From Coprinellus micaceus (lineage: Eukaryota > Basidiomycota > Agaricomycetes > Agaricales > Psathyrellaceae): DNA of 64,000 nt. The stretch spans positions 682,001 to 746,000 of the forward strand of contig OX596336.1 in NCBI GenBank assembly GCA_951394405.1, written 5' to 3'. Numbering within the stretch: the stretch's first letter is position 1; each line of letters begins with the position of its first letter. Shown here in pieces: positions 11,732 to 24,605 of the stretch. The notes below the pieces were generated by a model that worked only from the letters and a program-made list of their open reading frames with translations, was not told the origin of the DNA and did no database searches. Position numbers and translations under genes: made by a program.

Positions 11732-12310
11732 ATGCCGTTCCTGACGGATGGCGCTTGGCCTGCTGGCCTTGTCGCTAATTTCGAATCCAAATGCAGCAAT
11801 ATCCCGTTACTCGAAGATACCTATGCCGGGCCGTACGACAAGCTCCTAAATTATTGCTTTGGCTCAGACTTCGCTTTTTATGTGGCGCTCCAGACCCCTC
11901 CCACACAGCGGCACCTCGGCGACCCTGATCCCATGGTGATCTTCGTTGTGTTCGAATCCACAAGCTATAAACCTGTCTTCTTGGTGAAGGTGAAGAATGC
12001 CTACAATGTCGATTACGGTGAGTCCCGCCACCGGGCGGACAACCAGATGCGGGACCAGTTTGATTTGATGCTCGAAGACTGTCCTCTGCCCCACTTGTGG
12101 GGTATCAGCGCCTTCGGCACTTCGGTGAGGGTGTATCGTGGAGATAAGGAGACGTTTGGTATAGACCCCCCAGCCGTTCCTGATTCTGTATCAGATATCT
12201 ACGATCCAGCTCATCTCAAAGGAGACTGGAACATAGATATCCTCTCGCAGAAGGGGTTCGACATGATGAAAGCGATCGTGACCGACATCGTTAGTGGGAC
12301 CAAGGAGTAA
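11732..12310 (+). CDS. Small protein of unknown function, possible degenerate PD-(D/E)XK-like fold
   Basis: Uninterrupted frame of 192 codons. It aligns along its whole length with the protein at 14214-14801. Shared blocks are: start (MPFL..AWP.GL), Y.GPYDKLLNYCFG.DF, a beta-strand pair VIFVVF ... PVFLVKVKN, R.RAD.QMRD...ML..C.LP.LWGIS..GTS.R.Y.GD, and DILSQ.G.D.MK.IV.D. The paralogue has LEAKD where this one has VKVKN. If that is the E-x-K of a PD-(D/E)XK nuclease-like fold, the catalytic Glu is replaced here by Lys. The fold assignment is only inference from this motif and the alternating strand pattern. I do not recognise a named family. It sits just after the inverted repeat. Confidence 0.7.
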   Translation: MPFLTDGAWPAGLVANFESKCSNIPLLEDTYAGPYDKLLNYCFGSDFAFYVALQTPPTQRHLGDPDPMVIFVVFESTSYKPVFLVKVKNAYNVDYGESRHRADNQMRDQFDLMLEDCPLPHLWGISAFGTSVRVYRGDKETFGIDPPAVPDSVSDIYDPAHLKGDWNIDILSQKGFDMMKAIVTDIVSGTKE

Positions 12311-13168
12311 TCACAGTCATCGAGGGTCTTCATTTTCGTGGTAAACCGCCCTACAGCGCTCAGCATCTATCTTATTTATTGCTTTACCATTCTCACACTT
12401 GTTAATTCAATGCCTTAAACGCAGAGGGAAGAAATGGAGGCGTCTCGTTGGGAAGAGATGGCGCAGGTGTTCTCATTGGCCCCATCAGAATGAGAGCGTC
12501 AGGTAGGTACTCGATTCCTCCAAATAGACGACCAGGTCTTTCATTCGTGGGTCTGTCTTTTATTTCTTCCTCCGTCCCTCCCTCATCGATCGAGTCATCA
12601 ATTCGTCCACTGCTCTTCACTCCTTTCGAGCTCGGAGAAGGAAACACCGAGGGCATGCATTTATTCAGGTTGGGTTTTGAGACATTCGTCCTCAGTTCAC
12701 GCTTTCTTCCTCCTGTTTCCCCCAAGCCCCCCACCCATCCATTTGTTCTAATGTTGCACTTGCTCTCTCCTCTACCACCAACCACCTTCCGGTTCGACTT
12801 GTTCTACAAGTGAGGATCGTCCTTGTTCCCTCTTCGCTTTGTTTGCCCTGGTTTTGTGCCACCCACTTCCTGCTGAACCTTTGTTTCGAATTCCATCTTC
12901 TCTATTTCATCCCATTCCACTTCTTCCCTTCTCTTAGCTCTCTTGACCATCATGATTCGTGCATGCGCCAATACTCAGCTCCATTTTGCTTCGGTCTTGC
13001 CTGGTCCTGCTTCCCTTTGCCCCACACGTGACAGTGTGCAAACGGTGCACACGCTTTTCACTTCCAAGTTCCCCCGCTTTCTTCATTTCCTTCATGAATC
13101 ACTTCGCCCTGCCCCACTTCCTTTGCTCCCTGTATATGCATGCTGGTGTGACTATGATCGCCGCACAT
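12311..13168. other. Pyrimidine-rich intergenic region
   Basis: No gene supported. The plus strand from about 12540 to 13130 is strongly enriched in C and T, which opens several motif-free frames at once (for example 12448-12813). Confidence 0.45.
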
Positions 13169-14000
13169 TGCACAATAGGGTTGCGTGTATAATTCACCCC
13201 AGGGCATTTAAATAGTAACTTACAGGCCAAAAAATTTCGGGTGGGCAACTAATGTAACTTATTGTGTAAATTAATGCTCGCCCGTAGGTCACGTGACTTG
13301 GTTTCGCGCGGAAATAATTTGGATAGGCAACAAAGATATGGGGGCACAGAGGGGCGGGACGAGCGACAGGAAGCGATGCGGGTACATACAAGTAAATAAG
13401 CGTGCGGACTGGGAGGTCATCCACAGTACGACCGCTGTTGCCCCAGTAGGCTAAGTCACCATTGGTAGGAGCAATGGGCGTTGGCATCGAACATGGCAGG
13501 TAGGGGATCTGGCTGGGTATGAGGGGGGATTTTTGGGTAAGGAAAGTGACGAGGTAGATGAGGCCCTTTATCAAGTGTTTTTTTAGGGCCCTGGGAGATT
13601 TGTCCGGGTGGACACACTGTAGAAAGATGGGCCAAGGAGGCAACCATAAGCCCCGCTTTGCAAACGGAGCTGCATTCAAGATATTGAGTGAAGTTTGAAA
13701 CCACTGTTCCCGTTCTAGCCAATCGCAATTGAGCCTTAGCTATGCACCTTGGCCAAGTCTCCCTCCCGACGCCCCGACCTCGACCATGCAAACAAGTTGA
13801 GGCGACCGCGCATCAGTGCCTGTGCACCGCTCTGGCGCTCTTGGGTACACCGAAAGTCGGGCGAATCCGTGGGGAATAAGTTACAATACTTACACGTGTA
13901 GATGAGGGCTTAAGCTACTTAATCGTAACTTACATTAACTTACAGGTGTAACTTACACTTTGTAACTAAATGCCAATTAGATACGCAACCCTATTGCACA
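13169..14000. mobile_element. 820-bp TIR element (MITE-like), 13175-13994, with TGCACA target duplication
   Basis: The left end reads ATAGGGTTGCGTGTATAATT from 13175. The right end, read inward on the minus strand from 13994, is ATAGGGTTGCGTATCTAATT. Beyond the first 20 bases the arms share imperfect subterminal repeats built on GTAACTTAC(A) and GCATTTA. The hexamer TGCACA directly flanks both sides (13169-13174 and 13995-14000), consistent with a target-site duplication. No transposase domain is visible inside, so the element is probably non-autonomous. Superfamily is not assigned. It lies about 210 bp upstream of the gene starting at 14214. Confidence 0.75.
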
Positions 14001-14213
14001 AACCCAAATTCGCCGGACGCGTGGCATCACGTGCACGGATGACTAATGGTATGAGGCCCACGCCCCAGCAATAACCGCTTCGGGCTGAAAATCCTCGACA
14101 CTGTTCTCTTCATTTCTACTTCTTGCCACCACCACGAGCGACTCAAACCATCCTCTTGAAGTATGGCACACCCTGTGTATCTCTGCCCTCTGCTTATTCC
14201 TTTCTCAAGGACA

Positions 14214-14801
14214 ATGTCATTCCTGGCTGCCAATGCGTGGCCTGTTGGCTTGCTCAACATATTCGAGCACGACCGCGCTAATCGCTTGACCTTCGAGGAC
14301 CGTTACCGCGGACCATACGACAAGCTCCTGAACTATTGTTTCGGAGACGACTTCACGTTCTGCGTCGGTCTCTACCCACAGCCTGAGGAAAGCCGTGAAG
14401 ACGACCCGCTCGTGATTTTTGTTGTGTTCCACACTCCAAGCGATAGCCCGGTCTTGTTTCTCGAGGCGAAGGACGACAGTTGGGCGCAGAAGGCCGCGCT
14501 CCGCTTCCGCGCGGATTGTCACATGAGGGATCGATATAATTTCATGCTGAGCGAATGTTCCCTGCCTCGGCTTTGGGGCATTAGCGTCCTGGGCACTTCC
14601 ATGCGGGCCTACTGCGGCGATACAAAGGAATTTCATGTCTGCCCAGAATATACTCAACATCCCCGGGACTGGTCGCACGTCCTTCCTTCGGCTTGTCTTA
14701 AAAGGGAATGGGAGACGGATATCCTGTCGCAGGAGGGACTCGACAAGATGAAAGAAATTGTGGCCGACGTCCTTACCCAGGTAGACACAATAGTTAAGTA
14801 A
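14214..14801 (+). CDS. Small protein of unknown function, possible PD-(D/E)XK-like fold (intact E-x-K)
   Basis: Uninterrupted frame of 195 codons from ATG 14214. An in-frame ATG at 14163 would add 17 residues, but 14214 matches the start of the paralogue at 11732 (MSFLAANAW against MPFLTDGAW). It shares the GPYDKLLNYCFG block, then LVIFVVF ... PVLFLEAKDD, R.RADCHMRDRYNFML, LPRLWGISVLGTSMRAY, and a C-terminal helix DILSQEGLDKMKEIV. The E-A-K on a hydrophobic strand, preceded by another strand, suggests a restriction-nuclease-like fold, but this is inference and no activity is claimed. The TIR element ending at 13994 lies in its upstream region. Confidence 0.72.
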   Translation: MSFLAANAWPVGLLNIFEHDRANRLTFEDRYRGPYDKLLNYCFGDDFTFCVGLYPQPEESREDDPLVIFVVFHTPSDSPVLFLEAKDDSWAQKAALRFRADCHMRDRYNFMLSECSLPRLWGISVLGTSMRAYCGDTKEFHVCPEYTQHPRDWSHVLPSACLKREWETDILSQEGLDKMKEIVADVLTQVDTIVK

Positions 14802-15568
14802 TCTCAATTGGCGCTCGCGCTCAGCTCATTGTACAAGCGTCTGGCACCGTCTTGTCATATAGACGCCACAGGTCCGGGCGCTTAATTTCGTGGTACTCAC
14901 AGGGACGTTACTAATGGACGATTCAAGTTACTACGAAATCCAATATTTCATTGCCGTTCCTTTTCGCCACTTTCCTATATATGTGGTATCCGTCATAGTA
15001 ACGCCCATCTCGACGTATGGCTGGCCTCTATATCTGGAGAGGCTGTTAATAAACAAATCGCGTAGAGCGCCACCTCGATAGACCGGCGCCACCATCTACA
15101 CTAGGCCCGATGTCTATAGACCTTGGGGTCATATGAGCGTCTCGTCGCCCACGGGCGTCTATTTTTCGCGGTGATATCGGTACATTTAACGTTACACGTG
15201 CAACCAGGAAACGCCAGGCTGACAGTGTGTGCACTGCGATCGACGGTGTCATGAAGAGTACCCCCTCAAACGGTGCAGACCCTCAGAAGCAATTGCAGAC
15301 ATTTATCAACCGAGGTTCAGGCTGTAGAGCCAGAGGAGACTGCGCGTTGCCTTCGTGTTCTAGCAAACTCGGAGAAGAGGGAGCGACAAGTTATAAAGCT
15401 AAGGAGATTCCTCGCTGTTGGAATCCGCCGCCAATGCACAGCATGGTGACAACAGTGATGAAATCAGCGAAGCCCGCGCCGGCCTGAGTGCCATGGTCTT
15501 GCTCATGAACGGCATCTTACGAGGTTGAAGAGGACCAACTCCCCGTTCACCCCCCAAGTTCATCTCTA
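14802..15568. other. Intergenic region; possible upstream exon of the PL14 gene not resolved
   Basis: No gene supported. Open frames are short. An upstream exon of the lyase gene beginning at 15569 could lie in the last few hundred bases, but I cannot fix one from splice motifs. Confidence 0.4.
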
Positions 15569-16607
15569 ATGCAACCCTCTCTGGCCTCCCAGCTCATCCC
15601 TGTCGACTGTTTCGAAATCGGTTTCTCCACGTCAGCGTCGGTCGAGCACGGATGCGTAGTCAAAACCGACCTCAATGACGAGGCCCTGGGCGTTCACAAA
15701 GTCGCATCGAGGTTCAAGCACCCCGTGGTGAGGCCTCCAGAAGCCACAGGGTCACCCTGTGACCCACAGCTAGCATGGGAGGCGTTCTACCCGGAAGGCA
15801 GCATCAACCCGTCTGGCACCATTCCAGGGGGGTTCAGCTTTTACATGTACGGCCCTCCGGACTTCAAATCTCGACTGGCAACAGCGACAGAGGCAACTCT
15901 GAGCTACCGTATGATGCTGCAACAGGATTGGGAATGGGTGAAGGGTGGCAAGTTCCCTGGCTTATGTGAGTAGGAGGAATGTGCCCGAGATCTCGAGTCG
16001 TTCAACCCTGCCCAGTCGGGGGAGTCAACGACATGGCTTACGGATGCAGCGGTGGACGGAAAGAGCAGAGGTGCCAGTGCTTCGGGTTGCGCCCAATGTG
16101 GAGGTACGTCCTACTCCATCGGCGCTTCGGAGGTTATGGGCTCATATGGACAATGAATAGGTCAAATGGAGTGGGCGAGCTTTACACTTATCTTCCACTC
16201 ACAGAGCAGAATGCGGCTCAGCAGCGCAAAGTCCCACCCCAGTCTATCGAGAACTCGGATTACGGTTTCTCGGTCGGGCGAGGCTCTTTCGACTTTAGGG
16301 GAGCTGTTGGGAACTGGATTACTATAGCCACTCGGGTGAAGTTGAACGATGTTGGCTTTGAGAACGGAGAGGTTGAAGTTTGGGTCGACGGGAAGAGCGT
16401 TATCTTCATCGATGGGCTCACCTTACGACAAACGGAGGACAGCACCATCCGCGGAATGCAGTTCCAGACGTTCTTTGGAGGTTAGTCCATCGCTTCTATC
16501 TCTGCGAACGATATGTCATCAGCGCACCAGGTCACACTCCAGAATGGGCGTCCCCCAAGGACCAGCGAGCTTGGTTCGCAGACGTCACTGGCGCAATTAT
16601 CGCCTAA
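15569..16607 (+). CDS. Polysaccharide lyase family 14 (PL14)-like protein
   Basis: About four exons. Exon 1 carries CFEIGFSTSASVEHGCVVKTDL, GVHKVASRFKHPVV, GGFSFYMYGPPDF and LSYRMMLQQDWEWVKGGKFPGL, and ends at about 15965. Splicing over a short intron ending CCCAG joins to FGGVNDMAYGCSGGRKEQRCQCFGLRPMW. The next exon holds NGVGELYTYLPL, NSDYGFSVGRGSFDF, NWITIATRVKLNDVGFENGEVEVWVDGKS and IRGMQFQTFFGG. The last exon gives HTPEWASPKDQRAWFADVTGAIIA, ending at 16607. This order matches fungal PL14 enzymes, which act on glucuronan/alginate-type polyuronates by beta-elimination; the substrate here is not known. No signal peptide is evident from ATG 15569, so either an upstream exon is missed or the protein is intracellular. 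Confidence 0.82.
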
Positions 16608-18148
16608 TGTCGTACTATTGCTTCATTTAGGAATGTCGTCCCGTGCCCGGTATGTTCACTTGTCGTGTTTCTGGTTAATTCCTCCCATGTCTACTCATTT
16701 AATCTCGTTTGGGGCCGGCATTCTCGCCCATTCCATATGGCGATTGAGGACGCTTCATCTTGTGTTCTCCATATCCCGTAAGCTAACCACGATGCTCCTC
16801 TCGTTAACCCAACTGGCCTACTTGGTTCTCATACTTCAGCATTAACAACTCCCTGCTTCGATAAAACCCTCCGTTCCGTTTACGTTGAACCCTGATATCC
16901 CGCTGTTCTCTCCGCAGGTGTTCTCCCGCCTTACCGGCTCATCGGGGTTGATGGCGTCCTCATCCCGAGCCCCGTCACCAAGCCTTTAGCTTATTTCGAA
17001 GATGGAAATTGCCCCTGCTTGGCTTTGCAAAGAACCCTCACCCCCCCTGTTCTCATGACCTCTGTTCCTCGCAGGAGCGGCTCCGTACCCCTGCGAACCC
17101 TAGGAACGTCTGTCGAGAAGATGCATTTGTCCCCCTTCTTCAGCGGGCCTTGGGTGGAATGCCCTGAGAAGCCGTGTATGCACCCTATGACCCGCCATAA
17201 GGAATCAGATAGGATGTATCGGCCATAAAGGTAGGGCTTCATCAGCTGTTTTGAATAGCTTCAAGGCTTCGACTTCGCAGATGCACGCGACTCAGATATG
17301 CCAAGCTCTAACGAGCCATATGCTCCTGCCACTCACAGAAAGTGCGTAGAAGGGATTGGGAGGGCGTTGCAGGGCATCCCCTCCCTCGTTCCACAGACGG
17401 CAAGCCTCTTTCCTTTATCCGACGTTATTCCTATCAGCTTATATGGGGTTAGGTGGGCGTCTATTGATGTGCACCCGAACTCTAAAGCGTTAAACGACAC
17501 TGCTTTGGGCATTTCCAATATTCGTCCCCGGTGCAGTGCCTACGGTCTGTGCTCCGCCCTGGACGCACCGAACGGAGCTTTTGGAAAGCAATACAATTCG
17601 TAACGGTTCGTCATCCTGATCGGGTCACTTCTTCGACTCCTTTAAGTTCAGTCTTCTCAGAACTGAATTCACTATATTTAGAACCCAAAACAGAGCTAGC
17701 AATGACACGCACGAAGCGCGTGGTATGTGGCGGCAAGTTTTTCGTCCAGCTTGTCCGCAGAGTTCCATGGAATGGGCGCTTCATATGCTTTTAGGTGTTC
17801 TTCTTTTCTATATGTGATATCTCTGACTTCTACGTGTGTGCTATCGCAGTTAACGGTGCAATGACCCAGGAAACCATAATCGAGCAGGTCGAATTTGGAT
17901 CGCGACACACGCGGCCCGACTGTATCTTGCAATCCACTACCTGAATTGCGCATAGTATGTGTGCTCCCCGACCCGTTGACCCGTAGAGGGCTTTGCAGGT
18001 CTTACGAATGCGGCTGGAGTCCCTGCGAGTACAAAAGCTCAACAGATCTTTGAGATACACCTTCCTCAGAGCACTTGACTTCCTCCCAAGAGCCTACTCC
18101 TCCTCCATTCTTCATCTAACCTCCACCTCTCTGCCCAACGCTTGAATC
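16608..18148. other. Gene-poor region before the protease gene
   Basis: Only short, motif-free frames on both strands. The last 100 bases are pyrimidine-rich and form the likely 5' leader of the protease gene at 18149. Confidence 0.45.
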
Positions 18149-20006
<1,858 letters not shown>

Positions 20007-20436
20007 TTGGAGCTCGATTGGACAGGGCGCGCCCTTTCCATGGTTAGAGAAGAAGAAACGGTAATGTCACAGAGAAGGATGGTCTATGCGGTGGATATGA
20101 TTTGTTAATATTTCTTCACTTACAAATGTATAATGGATTTCTCTATGATTTCGATTCGATCTTGGTTTTGCTTCACATTTTACCGATTCCTTCAAGCTTC
20201 AAGGCCGCTGTGGGGCGCGGCGGGGTAAGGATGCGTTGCTTTCGGAGGGGCACAAGAAGGAATCCCGGGCGTCGGCATAACACCTCGTTCGTAGCAGTGC
20301 CAGATAAAGTACGATAGATACACTGGATAAAATCTTCACCCAGAGAAGGTCAATGAGATCCCTATGGGGTAACAAATGAACCGCTCACCATAGTAGGTAC
20401 ACATTACATTTCCCTTCAAGAATCCGCACCGTTGCC
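20007..20436. other. Convergent 3' region between protease and ARD genes
   Basis: No gene seen. It must hold both transcription terminators; an AT-rich stretch lies at about 20095-20165. Confidence 0.45.
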
Positions 20437-21133
20437 CTAAGCGCTCACCCCAATCGTCCTGAGGTACTCCACCCGGTGGACGTTGCGATCGGTCTCGTTG
20501 CTGCGATTGTATGGGACCCACTTCGGCTCGTCCTGGAAGAGACGGAGGGCTTTGATAAAGTCGTTGGTGTCGACAGTGAAGCGGTGATAGATGCCAGCGG
20601 GGATGACGAGGAGGTCGCCGGGCTCAACTCCAATACGGACCCATTCGTCGGAGGGGGATTCTACCAGAAATCAGGTAAGGTTTACGAGCGAAGACGAACG
20701 CATGACGTACCTCGAACATCAAAGTAGCCGCTCCCGGCGAGGATATACCGAATCTCCTCGTCTTCGTGCATGTGCCTGAAGAAGTCTTGGTTCAGGAAAG
20801 ACGGCTGCAGAGCTATCCGGCGACGCACTCTTCGAAGAAGCTCAAGAGCTTCGTCTCATAGATCTATACTTCCCTCAGCTACTGCCCGCACCGCACAGCC
20901 TGGTCCTCACGCACCTCGCCCATACCTGCCTTCGAGACATTGATCATGTCCCTGTTCTTGTACCCGCGCTCCTTCGCAACAGCGTCGACCTTGGGCTCGT
21001 AGCCTTCCACGGGGATGTGCCAGTAGCTGACATTGAGCTTCTTGAGCGTCTCTTCAGATACTACGCGAGAGGGGACGTAGTCGTGGGGAAGGCGTTGGTC
21101 CTCGGGGAGATTGTCGTAGTAGTAGGCTCGCAT
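20437..21133 (-). CDS. ADI1: Acireductone dioxygenase (methionine salvage)
   Basis: Encodes a protein of about 190 residues with the start [17 protein letters not shown] and then [34 protein letters not shown] short exon [10 protein letters not shown] follows, then, over an intron ending [30 protein letters not shown]. The next exon reads [47 protein letters not shown] and ends YLRTIGVSA. Metal ligands expected for the cupin fold are present: His and His of HMHEDEE with its Glu, and His of YHRFT. The enzyme converts acireductone and O2 to the keto-acid precursor of methionine plus formate in the methionine salvage pathway. Splice sites are canonical and no lesion was seen. The gene symbol is the common eukaryotic one, given by family. 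Confidence 0.92.
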
Positions 21134-22355
21134 TGTGTCTTCTGGGGTCGGCCGGGGCTTGGATGATGGAGGTATAAGTGAGAGGCGTATTTTCGGAAAG
21201 CGAGAGTGTTCTCCTCAATTGATGGCCGCCTGTTTGATGACGCAATCCGACGCTTCTCATTGCTCAACAGCTGGATTCTTCGTATGTTCTGGAACCATGA
21301 CATCTTTAGAGGGTCGCGTCGCAATTATGGTTGTCCAGGTCAGAGTGGGCGGCGTGGAGGGGTCATAGTTCGATCTGGAGGGGCTTTGAAGAGATTAGAT
21401 TAGATCGTCGGCAGCAATGCGCAGCTTCAACAATCGAGGTGAGCAACAGAGAAGAGGCGAAGTCCGAGTCTCTGTCTGCTGGGTAATATTCTAACTGGAA
21501 ATACCAGGTGTGAGCGTAGCTTTCCAAGAGATCTTGAAATTTATCGCAGACATTTAAGCGCCCAAGAAGTTTCAAAGTTTCATCTCCCACAGATTGGCAG
21601 CTTCCGCCACGTTCCGCGTCAACAAATTCTTCGACACTCCGTTTGCATTCCCTCTGAGATCTGAAGTCTCGAGGATCGAGCGGTGCACATTGAATGAACG
21701 CGTCCCGACGGCTGTATAATATACGTCTTGCATTAACGTCGTGGCTGATGAGGGAGTTGAAGGTTTGCGTAAATCGGTTGCAACTTGCAAGCCAGAGTTC
21801 ATCGAGGGCCTTAGATTAGATTAGATGAGAAGTGGTCCCATCTCCGAGATCTACGGAACGCCCGAAGCCCTGGAATTCGAACTGAACACCAGGCGTCTCT
21901 CGACCTCTTGCTCGTGTGCCTGCGATGTGACATTCTCGATGACAGGGCGGGAAGGCACGAGCAACCGCCAAGACAAAGAAGCTGTACACTCGTTATCTGG
22001 ATCTCGCCCCTCATGAGGCTTGGGCGCGGCCCTTGGACGAACTGAAGAGGCTGGGGGATGACGTTGGACAAACTGAGAGCCCGGGTCTACAAAAGTGAGT
22101 CGAGGTCACCTTCTTTCGAAGACCAACCGCTAATAGGTTCAGGAGTCATGCAACGCCTCATATGGTCAACTGACTGCCTAAACGTCACTTGGCGAGTCAT
22201 GGGGGGTCCGAACCAGTCATGGGCGCTCGTTTCCGACGACACAGCATCGTGTTGATGGCTTCTCGGACGGAGACTGAAAGATAAATTGGCGAAATCACAT
22301 CTCATCGCGATCTCTTCAGAGATACCATCTCCTCGTACCACCTACTCTGAGCAGA
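21134..22355. other. Intergenic region between ARD and DUF2828 genes
   Basis: No gene seen on either strand. Two copies of a short direct repeat, GATTAGATTAGAT, lie near 21396 and 21816; they may be chance. The region must include both divergent promoters. Confidence 0.45.
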
Positions 22356-24605
22356 ATGGCCTCCCTCCCTGCCTCGTCTCGCTCTGCCCAAAACGTCGTT
22401 CTCCCCGACATTGCTGAGCTCTTCGATGAGAAGTTCCTAGACACCCTCATCCCAGCGCCCGTCGGCGATGACTTCGACATGGTCGATGACCCATCTGGCG
22501 ATACAACAGCGGTCGAGACGCCTAAGAACCCGATGATCGATGCACTCAATACCACAACGAACCAGACCCTCACCGATAACGCTGCACCTGCCCTCGCATC
22601 CACCCTCTCGCCGACCCTGGACGCCTTCAACTCCCTGAACCACAACTCCAGCGGAGAGGAAATCAATAAATACCTGAGCGAGGCCTGGAAGGAGGACCCT
22701 GAGCTCACCTTGCGCATCATTTGGTGTCTCAGGAGTATCCCGGACGGCAAGGGCAATCGCGAGGGCTTCTACAAAGCCTTCGCATGGCTCTACGAAACCC
22801 ACCCTCGGACCGCGATCCACAATCTCCGCACCCTCGCAGAGCCCAAGGAGGGCGAGGCGGCTCATGGATACTGGAAGGACCTCCTCAATATTCTCGCACT
22901 GGCTACCTTGGACGAGCTCTCCCCCGGCATCGAAAGGCCGTCCTTCCTCCACCCTCCCCGGGAGCCACGCCCAAAGAAGGGTAGGGTAGGGTCTAAGCGG
23001 GTCAAGAAGGAGAAGGAATCCGACAAGCCAGCGGAGGACGCCGAGGGAGCACCCTCCGGCGCAAAGACTGAGGAACACCTAAAGCGTAACGCCGAGCGAA
23101 GCAAGGAGGCGAAGAAGGAGAGGGAAGAAGGCTTTGCGACTGCCCACGCGAGGCTGACCACCAAGCTCGCCGACCCCAAGTATCGGGCACTCTACGTAAC
23201 CGTCACTCGGCTCTTTGGTGAGCGAATTCTCAAGGACCTCGCCATCGCCGACAAGGTGAAGAACCTCTCGCCCGATGAGGACAAGCTGGCTGTGCTCAAG
23301 ACGATCTCCCTCGCGGGGAAGTGGGCTCCTACCCCTGCGTGCTCTCACGACAAGGTCACCAACCTCTCCTCCGCCCTCGCTCTGTACCTCCACCACTCCC
23401 AGACCCCCTCCCTCCAATTCCCCCAGTCTCTTGCCGGTCCCGTCGACGCTCGCGAAAAGTTCATCGTCCTCCGTCAGTTCCTGGGCAAGTCGGTGCTCAA
23501 GCCGCTTCGAGAGCTCATCGAGTGCCCAGAGCCCTACATGGCGTCGAACCAATGGAAGAAGATCAAGTACGCTAGGGTCTCTTCCACCGCCATGAAGAAC
23601 AACACGGAGCGTTTCTTCAAGCACGACCCCGATGGCTTCCAAAAGTACCTCATCGACGTCGAGAGCGGAAAGAAGGCGATCAGTGGCGCGACCCTCTTCC
23701 CCCACGAGATCATCGGGCAGGTCGCCGAGCTCGGACAGGCGATCCGCCAGGGCGCAGATGCCAAGTATCCTGCGCTGGAGGAGTTTAAGAAGACTCTGCG
23801 GGAGACCCAGATCAGAGTCGCAGAGGGGCAGTGGAAGTCACTCATCGCCAAGCTGCGAAAGTCAGGCAAACTCGAGAACTCGGTCGCCATCTGTGATGTG
23901 TCAGGGTCAATGGGTACCATCTCCGGGACTTGTTCTAAGATGCAGCCCTCCCCGATCTTCGTCGCTGTCGCCCTTTCCCTTGTGCTCAGCTCCATCGTCG
24001 CGGCCCCTTTCAATGGAGGGTTCATTTCTTTCTCGGAGAAGCCAGAGTGGGTTACGCTCGATCTGGAGGGCAGGTCGTTGTCACAGACCATCGACGACAT
24101 GGTATGTAGCGCCTGGGGGTATAACACCAACTTCATCGCTGTCTTCATAGACCTCCTTCTGCCCCTTGCGAAGAAACACAACATCAAACAGGAAGACATG
24201 ATCAAGCGGATGTTCGTGTTCTCCGACATGCAGTTCGATCAGTCGGATAGGCAGGGCAGGGACGCGGGCAACTGGGAGACGAACTATGACAAGATCGAGC
24301 AGGCGTACAAGGAGGCTGGGTACGAGGTCCCGCAGATCGTGTTCTGGGACTTGAACGCGAAGCCTGGTAAGACCGTTGAGGTTACGAATGAGAGGAAGGG
24401 TGTCGCGATGATGAATGGGTTCTCTCCAGCGCTGTTGAAGGTGTTCATGGGTGAGAGTGAGGAGGACGAGGCTGAGGCCGGCTGGGAGGCAGTTGACGAG
24501 AAGGGTGAGACCGTGAAGCCTGCTCAGAACGAGTTCAATCCGGTAAATGTGATGAAAAAGGCACTCCTGAAGGGGAGTTTCGCCGAGCTGAAGGTCCTGG
24601 ATTGA
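22356..24605 (+). CDS. DUF2828 (TROVE/vWA-like) protein
   Basis: Intronless frame of 749 codons. The N-terminal part is helical: PTLDAFNSLNHNSSGEEINKYLSEAWKEDPELTLRIIWCLRSIPDGKGNREGFYKAFAWL, then YWKDLLNIL. A Lys/Glu-rich linker sits at about residues 205-260, and a second helical block includes NNTERFFKHDPDGFQKYL. The C-terminal third is von Willebrand A-like with the MIDAS motif in AICDVSGSMG (about residue 510), GFISFSEKPEWVTL and FVFSDMQFDQ. This is the typical arrangement of fungal DUF2828 proteins, related to the Ro60/TROVE RNA-binding fold. The family's role is not established; RNA binding is only inferred. Confidence 0.9.
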   Translation: MASLPASSRSAQNVVLPDIAELFDEKFLDTLIPAPVGDDFDMVDDPSGDTTAVETPKNPMIDALNTTTNQTLTDNAAPALASTLSPTLDAFNSLNHNSSGEEINKYLSEAWKEDPELTLRIIWCLRSIPDGKGNREGFYKAFAWLYETHPRTAIHNLRTLAEPKEGEAAHGYWKDLLNILALATLDELSPGIERPSFLHPPREPRPKKGRVGSKRVKKEKESDKPAEDAEGAPSGAKTEEHLKRNAERSKEAKKEREEGFATAHARLTTKLADPKYRALYVTVTRLFGERILKDLAIADKVKNLSPDEDKLAVLKTISLAGKWAPTPACSHDKVTNLSSALALYLHHSQTPSLQFPQSLAGPVDAREKFIVLRQFLGKSVLKPLRELIECPEPYMASNQWKKIKYARVSSTAMKNNTERFFKHDPDGFQKYLIDVESGKKAISGATLFPHEIIGQVAELGQAIRQGADAKYPALEEFKKTLRETQIRVAEGQWKSLIAKLRKSGKLENSVAICDVSGSMGTISGTCSKMQPSPIFVAVALSLVLSSIVAAPFNGGFISFSEKPEWVTLDLEGRSLSQTIDDMVCSAWGYNTNFIAVFIDLLLPLAKKHNIKQEDMIKRMFVFSDMQFDQSDRQGRDAGNWETNYDKIEQAYKEAGYEVPQIVFWDLNAKPGKTVEVTNERKGVAMMNGFSPALLKVFMGESEEDEAEAGWEAVDEKGETVKPAQNEFNPVNVMKKALLKGSFAELKVLD

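Noticed and set aside
12448..12813. 121-codon frame in the C/T-rich stretch
   Set aside because: Low-complexity pyrimidine tract keeps several frames open; no protein-like motif.
13194..13679. 161-codon minus-strand frame inside the TIR element
   Set aside because: No transposase motif or clear start; overlapping frames on the same strand are equally open.
23079..23705. 208-codon minus-strand frame (also 22437-23078 and 24081-24719)
   Set aside because: All lie antisense to the intact DUF2828 frame and arise from its codon bias; no motif.
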